Source: Bin5 sp009843665 (GTDB lineage Bacteria > Chloroflexota > Anaerolineae > Caldilineales > Caldilineaceae). From it: a stretch of 64,000 nucleotides of DNA. Shown here one piece after another: positions 48,338-57,481 of the stretch; within the stretch, counting starts at the first letter, position 1; every line of letters begins with the position of its first letter. The stretch spans positions 3,720,001-3,784,000 of the forward strand of contig OZ244818.1 in the NCBI GenBank assembly GCA_965220285.1, in the 5' to 3' direction. Under the pieces are notes generated by a model. The model searched no databases. It was not told the origin of the DNA and saw only the letters and a list, made by a program, of their open reading frames with translations. A program made the position numbers and the translations under genes.

Positions 48338-48378
48338 CCCAGCAAACAATTTGGGATGCACCCCAGATCCAGCCGAGC

Positions 48379-48406
48379 TTGACTGAAAACAAAATTATAT
48401 TATAAT
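48379..48406 (+). promoter_or_regulatory. Promoter candidate upstream of the dehydrogenase operon
   Basis: TTGACT (48379-48384), 16-bp spacer, TATAAT (48401-48406). It begins 8 bp beyond the IS target duplication. The leader to the first start (48614) would be about 200 nt. Confidence 0.5.
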
Positions 48407-48613
48407 ACGTAGTCGCTACAGCAAACACCTTCAAAGATGGGTCTTTCAGTCACTTCCCAAGTAAATTGGGCTATTGTTAAAAAGACGCCCCTTATCATGA
48501 TGCAAATGCCTCGTGCTCTGATTTTCACCTGCTTGACTACTCGCAAGTTTACGCTCTAGTTGTATTCGGATTTGAAAGCGCAGCGGCTGCGCGTCGGGAG
48601 ATCGGGAGGTACT

Positions 48614-49810
48614 GTGCCTACTCAAGTCATTCTACCCAAGCTTACATACGAAATGGAGGAAGGCCGCATCGTAGAGTGGCTTTGCGAAGAAGGAAATGCG
48701 GTTGCCGCCGGTCAAGCGCTCTTCGTTGTGGAAACCGACAAGGCCTCCATCGAGGTGCAGGCAGAGGAGGCCGGGATACTCCTGAGAGTGCTGGTAACTA
48801 CCGACGCCACTGTCCCTGTTGGCGCCGCTGTCGCGTGGATCGGCGCCCCCGGCGACGCCATCTCCGAGGTCGAGGCGTTGCACCCGCCCAAGGAGCAACA
48901 AGCAGTCAGCTCTCCCCAGGACATTACTGTCATCCCTAGAGATCCGGAGACAGTGGCTGCGTCCCCCGTGGCCAAGCGCCTGGCACGCGAACTCGGTGTT
49001 GACTTGCAGGATGTGCAAAAGCATGTCGGGCAAAAGCGAATACGCGAGGCGGACGTAAGGGCGTACGCTGATGCCCGCAGCACGGCAATGGGCACAGACG
49101 TGCCAGAAGCTGCTGGTGACGCTGAATTCGAGCTGACAAAGCCTACGCCATTACAGCGTGCTATGGCCTCACACCTGAGTCAGGCCGCGGCGATACCACA
49201 GGCTGCCGCCGCCTGTGAGGTGAATCTAACTAGCCTGGAACTCTTGAGAAATGAGCTTTCGGCCGACTGGGAAGCATCCCATGGGTTCCGCCTGTCTTTT
49301 ACCCACATGCTGGCACCTTTGGTCGCCCTTGCGCTGGAAAGCTGCCCCACATTGAACGCGACCTGGACCGATGAAGGTATTCGTCTTTACCGCACGATCA
49401 ACTTGGGTGTGGCGATGGCTTCTGACCGGGGACTGGTCGTACCTGTCGTGCGGGGCGCTAACCAGCTCTCGCTGGCAGAGTTAGCCAGTGAGATCGTCCG
49501 TTTGCAGCGAGCCACAATGGGTAACCGACTGCACCCTAAAGACCTGGAGGGCGGGACGTTCACGATAACCAATGTGGGCATGCTTGGCATCACGTTGTCG
49601 ATCCCGCTGCTTAACCCACCCCAGAGTGGTATTTTGGCCATTGGTGCAAAGCGACCCCAGTTGGTGCTGAAAAATGGTCAACCGGTGACCATTCCTGTGA
49701 CTATGATCACCGTGACCTTTGACCACCGTGTGGTGGACGGGGTGGCTGCTGCGGCGTTCCTGCAGCGGCTCAAAGAGCGAATGGAGAATCCTCGGCCCGT
49801 TCTTGGCTAA
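48614..49810 (+). CDS. 2-oxoacid/acetoin dehydrogenase E2 component (dihydrolipoyl acyltransferase)
   Basis: A 398-residue acyltransferase, the core of a 2-oxoacid dehydrogenase complex. One lipoyl domain covers about residues 1-80 with the lipoylated Lys43 in ETDKAS, an E1/E3-binding domain follows (ASPVAKRLARELGVDL), and the C-terminal catalytic domain ends with the FDHRVVDG motif (HxxxDG). GTG 48614 is preceded by GGGAGG; the frame extends 54 bp upstream without a signal. It is followed by E1alpha and E1beta. Confidence 0.9.
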   Translation: MPTQVILPKLTYEMEEGRIVEWLCEEGNAVAAGQALFVVETDKASIEVQAEEAGILLRVLVTTDATVPVGAAVAWIGAPGDAISEVEALHPPKEQQAVSSPQDITVIPRDPETVAASPVAKRLARELGVDLQDVQKHVGQKRIREADVRAYADARSTAMGTDVPEAAGDAEFELTKPTPLQRAMASHLSQAAAIPQAAAACEVNLTSLELLRNELSADWEASHGFRLSFTHMLAPLVALALESCPTLNATWTDEGIRLYRTINLGVAMASDRGLVVPVVRGANQLSLAELASEIVRLQRATMGNRLHPKDLEGGTFTITNVGMLGITLSIPLLNPPQSGILAIGAKRPQLVLKNGQPVTIPVTMITVTFDHRVVDGVAAAAFLQRLKERMENPRPVLG

Positions 49811-49855
49811 CGACGTAGGCTGACCGCAGCATCGCGACCATAAGGAGCTGTGACT

Positions 49856-50830
49856 ATGACAATAAGCGAGGAATTGATGTTGCAGATGTACCGATATATG
49901 GTATTGGGCCGCTTGTTCGAGCAACATGCCGAGCAGCTTACTCACAAGGGGCTCATACCGGGTGCCTTTCACACAGGAATAGGCGAGGAAGCTACCCATG
50001 TCGGTTCCTGCTTGGCATTGACCCACAAGGATTATATCATCCCCACCCACCGCGGACACGTGGCCGACATCATTAAGGGCGCCGATCCCGGGCGGTTGAT
50101 GGCCGAGATTCTGGGCCGGGCAACGGGTTACTGTGGTGGTCGTGGTGGCAGCGTTCACATAGCAGATGCCGCTTCCAACAACCTCGGTGTGCAGGCTGTC
50201 CTTTCGGCCGTCTATCCGGTTGCGGTCGGTGCAGCGCTCACGCAGAAGCGTGCCAATTCCGGGCGTATCGTCCTAGCCATGTTTGGTGATGGTGCTTCAC
50301 TAATGGGCACGTTTCATGAGGCCCTGAACTTATCTGCAATCTGGCATCTCCCTGTCGTGTGGGTATGTGTCAACAACCAATATGCTATGTCCACGAGCTT
50401 TGCCGAGGCATCGGCCTTAGCCAACGTGGCAGACCGGGCCTGCGCCTATGACATGCCTGGCCACGTTGTTGATGGCAATGATGTCATGGTTGTGTACGAA
50501 ACCGTGCGCGAGGCGCGTGAGCGTGCGGTGGCCGGTGGGGGGCCTACCCTCATCGAATGCAAGACGTATAGGCAGGGAGGACACTCGACTTTCGATACAA
50601 ATCCCTACAGGCCTCAGGAGGAGATCGACGCGTGGTCAAAACGCGATCCGATCACCCAGTTCGAGCAAAGGTTACGCGAGCGAGGTGTTTTGGATGAAAA
50701 GCTCATAACTCAAATCGCAGACGGGGTCCAGCAGCAGGTAGATGAAGCACAGGAATTTGCGTTGAATAGTCCTGAGCCTCCGCCTGAAGCGGGCGTGGAG
50801 TTCGTCTTCCGCTCAAGTGAGGTGGAATAG
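49856..50830 (+). CDS. 2-oxoacid/acetoin dehydrogenase E1 component, alpha subunit
   Basis: A 324-residue thiamine diphosphate enzyme subunit. The cofactor motif runs from FGDGASLMG to the NNQ in VCVNNQYAMST, and the HRGHV/GRGGSVH block lines the active site. The shape matches pyruvate, branched-chain and acetoin dehydrogenases, which cannot be told apart here. AAGGAG precedes the ATG. The next gene starts 2 bp after the stop. Confidence 0.9.
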   Translation: MTISEELMLQMYRYMVLGRLFEQHAEQLTHKGLIPGAFHTGIGEEATHVGSCLALTHKDYIIPTHRGHVADIIKGADPGRLMAEILGRATGYCGGRGGSVHIADAASNNLGVQAVLSAVYPVAVGAALTQKRANSGRIVLAMFGDGASLMGTFHEALNLSAIWHLPVVWVCVNNQYAMSTSFAEASALANVADRACAYDMPGHVVDGNDVMVVYETVREARERAVAGGGPTLIECKTYRQGGHSTFDTNPYRPQEEIDAWSKRDPITQFEQRLRERGVLDEKLITQIADGVQQQVDEAQEFALNSPEPPPEAGVEFVFRSSEVE

Positions 50831-50832
50831 CT

Positions 50833-51822
50833 ATGACCACTCGTGAGATTACCTTCAGAGATGCCATTAACGAGGCGCTGCGAGAAGAGATGGCGCGCGA
50901 AGAGGGCGTTTTCATCATCGGTGAAGACATTTACGGCGGTCCGGGTGGATACCAGGGCGCCTTCAAAGTCACCAAGGGCCTGGAGAAGGATTTTAGAGAT
51001 CGCCTCCTGGACACGCCCATGATAGAGCAGACCATTGTCGGTGCCGCAGTAGGGGCGGCGATGACCGGCTCACGCCCCGTGGCTGAAATCATGTTCGAAG
51101 ACTTTATCACCCTGGCCATGGATCTGTTGGTCAATACAGCCGCCAAGACACATTACATGACCGCGGGCCAGTACTGCGTTCCTATTGTCGTGCGCGCTGC
51201 TTGCGGCGCGGTGGGTGTCGGTCCGCAGCATTCACAGACCTGGACCAGCTGGTTCATGCACATTCCAGGGCTTTACGTTGTCCTTCCTTCGACACCGTAC
51301 GATGCAAAAGGACTTCTCAAAACCGCGATCCGGGATGACAACCCCGTCCTGTTCCTTGAGCACAAGAAGCTCTACAACGACAAGGGCAGGGTACCAGAGG
51401 AAGAGTACGAGATTCCGTTCGGCGAGGCGAGGGTCCTGTGCCCTGGCGACGACGTGACCGTCGTGGCAATTGGGTACATGGCTGGCCTGGCCACCCAGGT
51501 GGCGGGAACACTGCGCGACCAAGGACTTTCGGTCGAGGTGATTGACCCGCGTACACTGGCCCCGTTGGATTTGGAGACGATATTCCAATCGGTTCGCAAA
51601 ACTCACAAGGTCGTCGTCGTGGCTGAAGATTGTAAGACCGCGGGCCCGACGGCGGAGATAGCGGCTCTTGTCAGTGAAGCCTGTTTCGAGTACCTGGACG
51701 CGCCGGTCGGCCGCGTTGGAGCCAGGGATGCGCCCATCGCACACAACGTAGGCATGTCCGAATACATCCTGCCTGATGCCACCGATATCCACGAGGCCGT
51801 CCAAAGTGTAATTGCGTGGTAG
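50833..51822 (+). CDS. 2-oxoacid/acetoin dehydrogenase E1 component, beta subunit
   Basis: A 329-residue transketolase-like subunit that pairs with the alpha subunit. Typical blocks are FIIGEDIYGGPGGYQGAFKVTKGL, RLLDTPMIEQTIVGAAVGAAMTG, GPQHSQTWTSWFMHIPGL and VEVIDPRTLAPLD. It ends the operon. No lipoamide dehydrogenase (E3) gene is in the window, so E3 must come from elsewhere. Gene order E2-alpha-beta is uncommon; alpha-beta-E2 is usual. Confidence 0.9.
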   Translation: MTTREITFRDAINEALREEMAREEGVFIIGEDIYGGPGGYQGAFKVTKGLEKDFRDRLLDTPMIEQTIVGAAVGAAMTGSRPVAEIMFEDFITLAMDLLVNTAAKTHYMTAGQYCVPIVVRAACGAVGVGPQHSQTWTSWFMHIPGLYVVLPSTPYDAKGLLKTAIRDDNPVLFLEHKKLYNDKGRVPEEEYEIPFGEARVLCPGDDVTVVAIGYMAGLATQVAGTLRDQGLSVEVIDPRTLAPLDLETIFQSVRKTHKVVVVAEDCKTAGPTAEIAALVSEACFEYLDAPVGRVGARDAPIAHNVGMSEYILPDATDIHEAVQSVIAW

Positions 51823-51904
51823 GTGTAGCCGCAAGGCAGGGGAACTCCATATCTCATACCTCCCAAGGATCTACGCGTACCCCGCCTGACCCAGCCGGCG
51901 ACCT

Positions 51905-52969
51905 CTAGACCATCGCCCTGGGATAAGCCGGACCGTCCGTCCTGGCCGCCTCGTAGGTGGCCATCGCCACCTGGATCGTCTTCTTGGCGAACTCGGCGTC
52001 AAGGTCGGGCTGTCTGTCCTCGATGATGCTGTCGATGAAGTCGCTGGCAGCTCCGTTGAACCCCTCGATAAAGTCCGAGGGAACCTCGATGCCTTCCGTC
52101 TCGGTCCCTTTTATCAGCAGGACCGGGGGAAAATCCAGCAGCTCAGCAATGCACCGCGTCACGTGGATGGAGCCCTTGGAGCCGTGTATCTCCATGTAGT
52201 CGTCGCCCGCGAAGTACTTAGTGCGGACCGTCATATGCGGCGCGTAGACGTAGTCGCACATCCCCAAACAGTCCATTCCTTCGAACTTCCAGATGAGCGC
52301 CGACGGCATCTCCATGAAGTGCTCCTTGGTCTTGCCGACAATCCCGAAGATCTTCTCGATATCTCCGACCCACTTCATGGCGGTCGCGAATTTGTGCACA
52401 CCGTCTTCATACACGATGCCCAAGGGGCTCAGCCTGGAATCGTTGCGCCAGACGAACGCCTCAGGGTCTGTGTCCACCACGCTCCCCTCAGCCTGTCCAC
52501 CGATTACGGTGTGAAACCGGACCAGGGACGGCTCGCCTATGGCTCCGGCGTCGAGTAGCTCCTTGGCCTTGAGGATGGGTGGGTAATAGATGCAGTTCTC
52601 GGTCATCCGGAACTTCGTCTTGGCCCTCCTGGCCGCCGCTACCATAACGTCCGCCTCCGCGACCGACGTGCACATCGGCTTCTGGCAGGACACGTGCTTG
52701 CCGGCGTCCAGACCGTCGACCGTCATGGTCGCGTGATGTTGTGGCGGCGTCAGTAGCTCGACGGCATCGACATTGGGGTCGTTGAGGACTTGCTCGTAGT
52801 CCGTGTAGATCCTTGGCGAGATGCCCCACTGCTTCGCCCGAGCTTCGGCCCGGCCGGGGGCATTATCGCACAGCGCGACGACCTCGCAGTTGGGGTGCTG
52901 GAGGTAACCGGGGACGTTGAGCTGCGAGATGTTTCCGCACCCGACGATAGCGATTCTCACTTTGTCCAT
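51905..52969 (-). CDS. Gfo/Idh/MocA family oxidoreductase, duplicate 1
   Basis: A 354-residue dehydrogenase. The Rossmann motif is IAIVGCGNISQLN, and the catalytic Lys sits in CQKPMCTS (usually EKP, here QKP). The C-terminal domain follows the family pattern. It differs from its duplicate by one residue near the end (RTDGP here, RTEGP there). Substrates are sugars, cyclitols or related; unknown. The start ATG 52969 is preceded by AGGTAG. Confidence 0.9.
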   Translation of the reverse strand: MDKVRIAIVGCGNISQLNVPGYLQHPNCEVVALCDNAPGRAEARAKQWGISPRIYTDYEQVLNDPNVDAVELLTPPQHHATMTVDGLDAGKHVSCQKPMCTSVAEADVMVAAARRAKTKFRMTENCIYYPPILKAKELLDAGAIGEPSLVRFHTVIGGQAEGSVVDTDPEAFVWRNDSRLSPLGIVYEDGVHKFATAMKWVGDIEKIFGIVGKTKEHFMEMPSALIWKFEGMDCLGMCDYVYAPHMTVRTKYFAGDDYMEIHGSKGSIHVTRCIAELLDFPPVLLIKGTETEGIEVPSDFIEGFNGAASDFIDSIIEDRQPDLDAEFAKKTIQVAMATYEAARTDGPAYPRAMV

Positions 52970-53014
52970 GGCGCCTACCTTTCTATCTAGCCGGTACTTC
53001 CCAGCCGGCGACCT

Positions 53015-54079
53015 CTAGACCATCGCCCTGGGATAAGCCGGACCTTCCGTCCTGGCCGCCTCGTAGGTGGCCATCGCCACCTGGATCGTCTTCTTGGCGA
53101 ACTCGGCGTCGAGGTCGGGCTGTCTATCCTCGATGATGCTGTCGATGAAGTCGCTGGCAGCCCCGTTGAACCCCTCGATAAAGTCCGAGGGAACCTCGAT
53201 GCCTTCCGTTTCGGTCCCTTTTATCAGCAGGACCGGGGGAAAATCCAGCAGCTCAGCAATGCACCGCGTCACGTGGATGGAGCCCTTGGAGCCGTGTATC
53301 TCCATGTAGTCGTCGCCCGCGAAGTACTTAGTGCGGACCGTCATATGCGGCGCGTAGACGTAGTCGCACATCCCCAAACAGTCCATTCCTTCGAACTTCC
53401 AGATGAGCGCCGACGGCATCTCCATGAAGTGCTCCTTGGTCTTGCCGACAATCCCGAAGATCTTCTCGATATCTCCGACCCACTTCATGGCGGTCGCGAA
53501 TTTGTGCACACCGTCTTCATACACGATGCCCAAGGGGCTCAGCCTGGAATCGTTGCGCCAGACGAACGCCTCAGGGTCTGTGTCCACCACGCTCCCCTCA
53601 GCCTGTCCACCGATTACGGTGTGAAACCGGACCAGGGACGGCTCGCCTATGGCTCCGGCGTCGAGTAGCTCCTTGGCCTTGAGGATGGGTGGGTAATAGA
53701 TGCAGTTCTCGGTCATCCGGAACTTCGTCTTGGCCCTCCTGGCCGCCGCTACCATAACGTCCGCCTCCGCGACCGACGTGCACATCGGCTTCTGGCAGGA
53801 CACGTGCTTGCCGGCGTCCAGACCGTCGACCGTCATGGTCGCGTGATGTTGTGGCGGCGTCAGTAGCTCGACGGCATCGACATTGGGGTCGTTGAGGACT
53901 TGCTCGTAGTCCGTGTAGATCCTTGGCGAGATGCCCCACTGCTTCGCCCGAGCTTCGGCCCGGCCGGGGGCATTATCGCACAGCGCGACGACCTCGCAGT
54001 TGGGGTGCTGGAGGTAACCGGGGACGTTGAGCTGCGAGATGTTTCCGCACCCGACGATAGCGATTCTCACTTTGTCCAT
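53015..54079 (-). CDS. Gfo/Idh/MocA family oxidoreductase, duplicate 2
   Basis: A 354-residue protein identical to the one at 51905-52969 except for Glu in place of Asp at the RTEGP position. Both copies are intact with the same upstream sequence and AGGTAG signal, so both may be expressed, raising gene dosage. This upstream copy carries, 67 bp before its start, the 27-bp sequence also found before the LLM oxidoreductase gene. Confidence 0.9.
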   Translation of the reverse strand: MDKVRIAIVGCGNISQLNVPGYLQHPNCEVVALCDNAPGRAEARAKQWGISPRIYTDYEQVLNDPNVDAVELLTPPQHHATMTVDGLDAGKHVSCQKPMCTSVAEADVMVAAARRAKTKFRMTENCIYYPPILKAKELLDAGAIGEPSLVRFHTVIGGQAEGSVVDTDPEAFVWRNDSRLSPLGIVYEDGVHKFATAMKWVGDIEKIFGIVGKTKEHFMEMPSALIWKFEGMDCLGMCDYVYAPHMTVRTKYFAGDDYMEIHGSKGSIHVTRCIAELLDFPPVLLIKGTETEGIEVPSDFIEGFNGAASDFIDSIIEDRQPDLDAEFAKKTIQVAMATYEAARTEGPAYPRAMV

Positions 54080-54145
54080 GGCGCCTACCTTTCTATCTAG
54101 CCGGTACTTCCCAGATCTAATTGATTTTCCTGAACATGCGCCCTC

Positions 54146-54172
54146 AACGGGTCAGAATGTCCGCAGATCATC
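54146..54172. repeat. 27-bp direct repeat, copy upstream of the Gfo/Idh genes
   Basis: Starts AACGGGTCAGAATG and ends GCAGATCATC; identical to 58464-58490. Both copies lie just upstream of minus-strand genes, so it could be a shared regulatory site, or a trace of recombination. Confidence 0.75.
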
Positions 54173-54212
54173 GGGTTAAGGTGAGCCCGACGAACGGATA
54201 AGGCAATGGGCA

Positions 54213-55685
54213 CTACGGCTGAGAGAATGGGTCCGCAACCAGGGGCCAAATGTTGCGACTAATATACTTAAATGGGAACTTGGTCAGGTCAGGGTTTATC
54301 GCTCCGGGCGTTGCCAGGTAGAGAACCTCAGCGGCTAGCGGGGCAAAGGCTGCAAAGAAGTGCTGGCTCCCCTTGACCACCAGGATGTGCTTCTGCCGCG
54401 GGTCGATCCCCACCGTACTAAAGCACTCCGGGCTAAAGACCTGCTCGCGGATCGAGTTGAGAACGATGTCGATGCCCTTGACGTGTACGGCTACCGTATC
54501 GCCCAACCGCACTGCCGCTCTGCCATCCTCAGGACCGAAGGACTGGGCGGCGTTGGGCTTCACCCCAGTCACCTTCACGCATAGGTCTAGCGGGTCACCC
54601 GACATCGGCCCCGTCTTCCCGCCGATCCGCAGATCGAGTTGCGCCCCCACCCCGGCCTCCATGGCTAGCGACACCGCAATCGGGTCCCATATGCAGGCCA
54701 GCGCTACCTCCCCGATGCCGCGCTCCAACAGGGCCTTCAAGACGAAGGTCGAGTCACTGGGCGCGCCGCCACCGGCATTGTCCGCAGTATCGGCCATCAC
54801 GACCGGAGAACGGTCGATCTCCAGCGCTCGATTCAACCCCTCGTCAATGCTCAGAAAGTTGGGACGCAGTGCTTCGCGCATCTCAAAAAGCTCACGTCCC
54901 AGTTTCTGGGCCAGGCGCTCCCCGTACTCGGGACGGCCGTCGGTAACGACCAGGATCTTGGTACCCATGTCCGGCACGTCGCCCCAGGGGAAACCGTGCA
55001 CCACTGAGATCGACAGCACCCCATCTCTTCCCTCCAACCCCTTGATCCGGTCCACGTAGCTCCGCATGGGCTCCCTGGTCGTGTGGTAGATGCCAATCAT
55101 GCGGCAGTCAAACACAGATATCGCAGGCCTGATCTTGCCCTCGGCGGCGCTGGCGATAATATCGAACAACTCCTCGGCACGCTCGGCAGCGTCGATATGC
55201 GGGTATTCTTTGAAAGTGATTAGCGCCGTGGCGTTGTTCACCATCTCTTGCGATAGGTGGCAATGCGGATCCAGCTCCACGCCAATCGGCACGCCCGGTC
55301 CGACAATCTCCCGGACCTGTGCTATCAGGTCCCCTTCGCAGTCGTCGTAACCATCAGCCACCATGGCGCCATGCAGGTTGAGCAGTACCATATCCACCGG
55401 CAACTCGGCGCACAGATCATCCAGGATCTCGTCCCGGAACGATTCATACACCGAACGTACGGTCAGGCCAGCGGGCTGGGCGAAAGTGGCGAGACTCTCT
55501 GCGACTGTCCAGCCACGCTGTTGTGCCCGCCCCCGAGCAATCGCCAATGGCCGGGAATATACGGACGGCTCATCTCCGTGATCCCCGCCACGCACCAGAA
55601 ACGTCTCGGCGAAATTGGCATGACCGGTGGGAATTGGCGAGAATGTGTTGGTTTCGGTTCCTAGAAAGGTAGTAAACAGTTTCAT
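54213..55685 (-). CDS. M81 family metallopeptidase (MlrC-like)
   Basis: A 490-residue protein of the M81/DUF1485 family, whose founder MlrC cleaves linearised microcystin. Seen: the N-terminus KLFTTFLGTETNTFSP, LNLHGAMVADGYDD, GVELDPHCHLS with likely metal ligands, and the C-terminal DNAGGGAPSDST block. Most relatives have no known substrate and probably cut small amide compounds. It is the first gene of a group with a ThDP enzyme and an LLM oxidoreductase, which suggests a catabolic pathway for an amide-containing molecule. Confidence 0.88.
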   Translation of the reverse strand: MKLFTTFLGTETNTFSPIPTGHANFAETFLVRGGDHGDEPSVYSRPLAIARGRAQQRGWTVAESLATFAQPAGLTVRSVYESFRDEILDDLCAELPVDMVLLNLHGAMVADGYDDCEGDLIAQVREIVGPGVPIGVELDPHCHLSQEMVNNATALITFKEYPHIDAAERAEELFDIIASAAEGKIRPAISVFDCRMIGIYHTTREPMRSYVDRIKGLEGRDGVLSISVVHGFPWGDVPDMGTKILVVTDGRPEYGERLAQKLGRELFEMREALRPNFLSIDEGLNRALEIDRSPVVMADTADNAGGGAPSDSTFVLKALLERGIGEVALACIWDPIAVSLAMEAGVGAQLDLRIGGKTGPMSGDPLDLCVKVTGVKPNAAQSFGPEDGRAAVRLGDTVAVHVKGIDIVLNSIREQVFSPECFSTVGIDPRQKHILVVKGSQHFFAAFAPLAAEVLYLATPGAINPDLTKFPFKYISRNIWPLVADPFSQP

Positions 55686-55715
55686 GACCCGTCGCCTCCT
55701 TTCAACACCCTTTCC

Positions 55716-57389
55716 TCACCCCGGCACCCACGCTCGCGGTGCAATGCCGTCGATATGGGTTTTGACATCGACCACCGCCGGTTTGCCCGCTGCAAATGCC
55801 TGATCGAGCGCACCCGAAAGTTCGCTCGGCTTGTTGACCGTAATGCCGAAACAGCCCATTGATTCGGCCACGTCGGCAAATTGAGTGTCTGCGAAGAGCC
55901 ACAGCTTATCCGAGCCGGGGGATTGACCGCCGTAGACCCGCTCCATGCCGTGCTTTTCCTGGTTCAGCGAGTGGTTGTTGTTGACCACGGTAACCGTGTT
56001 TATCCCATTGTTCAGGGCGGTGTCCAATTCCGAAAGATGATACCAGAAGCCACCATCGCCGGTGAAACAGAGCACAGGTCGGTCGGGTTGGGCACATTTG
56101 GCGCCCATCGCCGCCGGCAGAGCCCAGCCTAGCGAACCCGCGCAGCGAATGTAGCTCTGGTCGGGATGTTCCAGATCGATCATGGTGCCGGTCCAGATGC
56201 CTGAATGGCCTGTGTCGGAGACGAGAATGACGTCGGAGGGCAGATAGTCGGTCAGTTCCTTGCAGAGGCGTTCTGGCCGCATGGGCTCGACCTCCGAGTT
56301 AGCCACGTCGCGAACGCTCTCTTTCCAGCTCTGGACCAGCTCTTGTACCCTACTGGTCCACTCTGAACGCGCCGGCACGGTTTCGGCCTGCTCAAGCATT
56401 CTACGCAGAGAGTTTCTTACGTCGCCGTGCATGCCCACCTGGATTGAGTAGTTGCGCCCCAGTTCCTCCGGGTTGATATCGAGCTGGATGATGGGCGTGC
56501 CTCGAGGCGGAATCTGGTATTCGTAAGTCACCTGACCGCCGGTGTGGCTGCCGACAAAGAAAACCAGATCGGCCTCGCACAGGACTTGGTTAGCGCAAGC
56601 GCGGGAGTACAAACCAGGGACACCCACCGCCAGCGGGTGGTCAGCGGGAAACATAGCTTTGGCATTCAGCGAGGTGGCTACCGGAATAGAAAGCTTCTCG
56701 GCCAAGGCGAGTAGCTCTGCCTTGGCACCCGACGCGGTCACACCACCGCCGGCCACGATGACGGGCCGTTTGGCCCGGTTGAGCAGTTGCAACGCGGCAG
56801 TCACTTTTTCCAGTTCGGCTTCAGGTCGGAACGGGGGTACCTGGCTAAAGGTTTCTTCAATGATGACCTCTACGTCGGCTTCCTGATCGACGACCGCCTG
56901 CCCGGCATGCCCCTCCAGATCCAGGTGAACCGGTCCAGGTGTGCCCGAGGTGGATGAGCGGAAGGCCTGACGCAAATAGATGGGCAATTGATCGGGACTG
57001 GTGACCAAGGCACTGTATTTAGTGACGGCCGAAAACGGATTCACGTGATCAACTTCCTGATAGGCGTGACGCTGTTGGTTGCTCTGGAACACCCTTCCGG
57101 TCAGGGCAATGACGGGCGAACAAGCCAGGTAGGCATCCTGCAGCCCTGCCGCCAGATTAACCGCACCCACCGACTGGGCCATACAGAGGCTGGGACTGCG
57201 CTTTACGCGGGCGTAGGCATCGGCCATATACGCGGCGGCCTTCTCGCCATGGGTCTGGATCCGCTTAATTCCCAGCTTTTCCATTTCCATCAAGGCTCTG
57301 GCAGCGATATTGGTCACAAAAAAGACGTGTTTTATTCCGTATCCGTCGACTGTTTCGGCAATGAACCGAGCTCCGGTCATTCTAGTCAT
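55716..57389 (-). CDS. ThDP-dependent enzyme (acetolactate synthase/decarboxylase family)
   Basis: A 557-residue thiamine diphosphate enzyme with the three-domain fold of acetolactate synthase and related decarboxylases. The catalytic Glu is E49 in THGEKAAAY; the cofactor motif is GDGGFWYHLSELDTALNNGIN with NNNH. It lacks clear acetolactate synthase FAD-site landmarks, so it may be a decarboxylase or lyase. It starts 92 bp before the LLM gene's end and ends 30 bp before the M81 gene start, so the three are probably co-transcribed. Confidence 0.9.
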   Translation of the reverse strand: MTRMTGARFIAETVDGYGIKHVFFVTNIAARALMEMEKLGIKRIQTHGEKAAAYMADAYARVKRSPSLCMAQSVGAVNLAAGLQDAYLACSPVIALTGRVFQSNQQRHAYQEVDHVNPFSAVTKYSALVTSPDQLPIYLRQAFRSSTSGTPGPVHLDLEGHAGQAVVDQEADVEVIIEETFSQVPPFRPEAELEKVTAALQLLNRAKRPVIVAGGGVTASGAKAELLALAEKLSIPVATSLNAKAMFPADHPLAVGVPGLYSRACANQVLCEADLVFFVGSHTGGQVTYEYQIPPRGTPIIQLDINPEELGRNYSIQVGMHGDVRNSLRRMLEQAETVPARSEWTSRVQELVQSWKESVRDVANSEVEPMRPERLCKELTDYLPSDVILVSDTGHSGIWTGTMIDLEHPDQSYIRCAGSLGWALPAAMGAKCAQPDRPVLCFTGDGGFWYHLSELDTALNNGINTVTVVNNNHSLNQEKHGMERVYGGQSPGSDKLWLFADTQFADVAESMGCFGITVNKPSELSGALDQAFAAGKPAVVDVKTHIDGIAPRAWVPG

Positions 57390-57481
57390 TTTTCCTCATA
57401 GTCAAAGAGTGCTGGTGACGGGTCCTGTTGCTCATGTAAATCTCTGTTGCGGCAAGACGCGCCCTGGACTGATCAACTGGG

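Larger units (their letters stand above)
46906..48363 (+). mobile_element. ISKra4-type insertion sequence, 1458 bp, with 8-bp target duplication
   Basis: Both ends begin with GGGTGCATCCCA on their inward strand, extending to about 21 bp of inverted repeat with two mismatches. The flanks carry a perfect 8-bp direct repeat CAGATCCA (46898-46905 and 48364-48371), the target-site duplication. Between the ends lie two overlapping frames of an ISKra4-like transposase. Intact ends plus perfect duplication indicate a fairly recent insertion. Confidence 0.88.
51890..54109. repeat. Tandem duplication of a 1110-bp unit
   Basis: Unit 1 is 51890-52999 and unit 2 is 53000-54109. I count five differences, all in the first 211 bp of the unit (unit 1 positions 51935, 52001, 52016, 52052 and 52100); the rest appears identical. 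Each unit holds one complete oxidoreductase gene. The join has a few bases of shared sequence (CCAG). Confidence 0.93.

Noticed and set aside
52488..53939. Repeated identical short frames inside the duplicated region
   Set aside because: They are shadows of the two Gfo/Idh genes and repeat only because the genes do.
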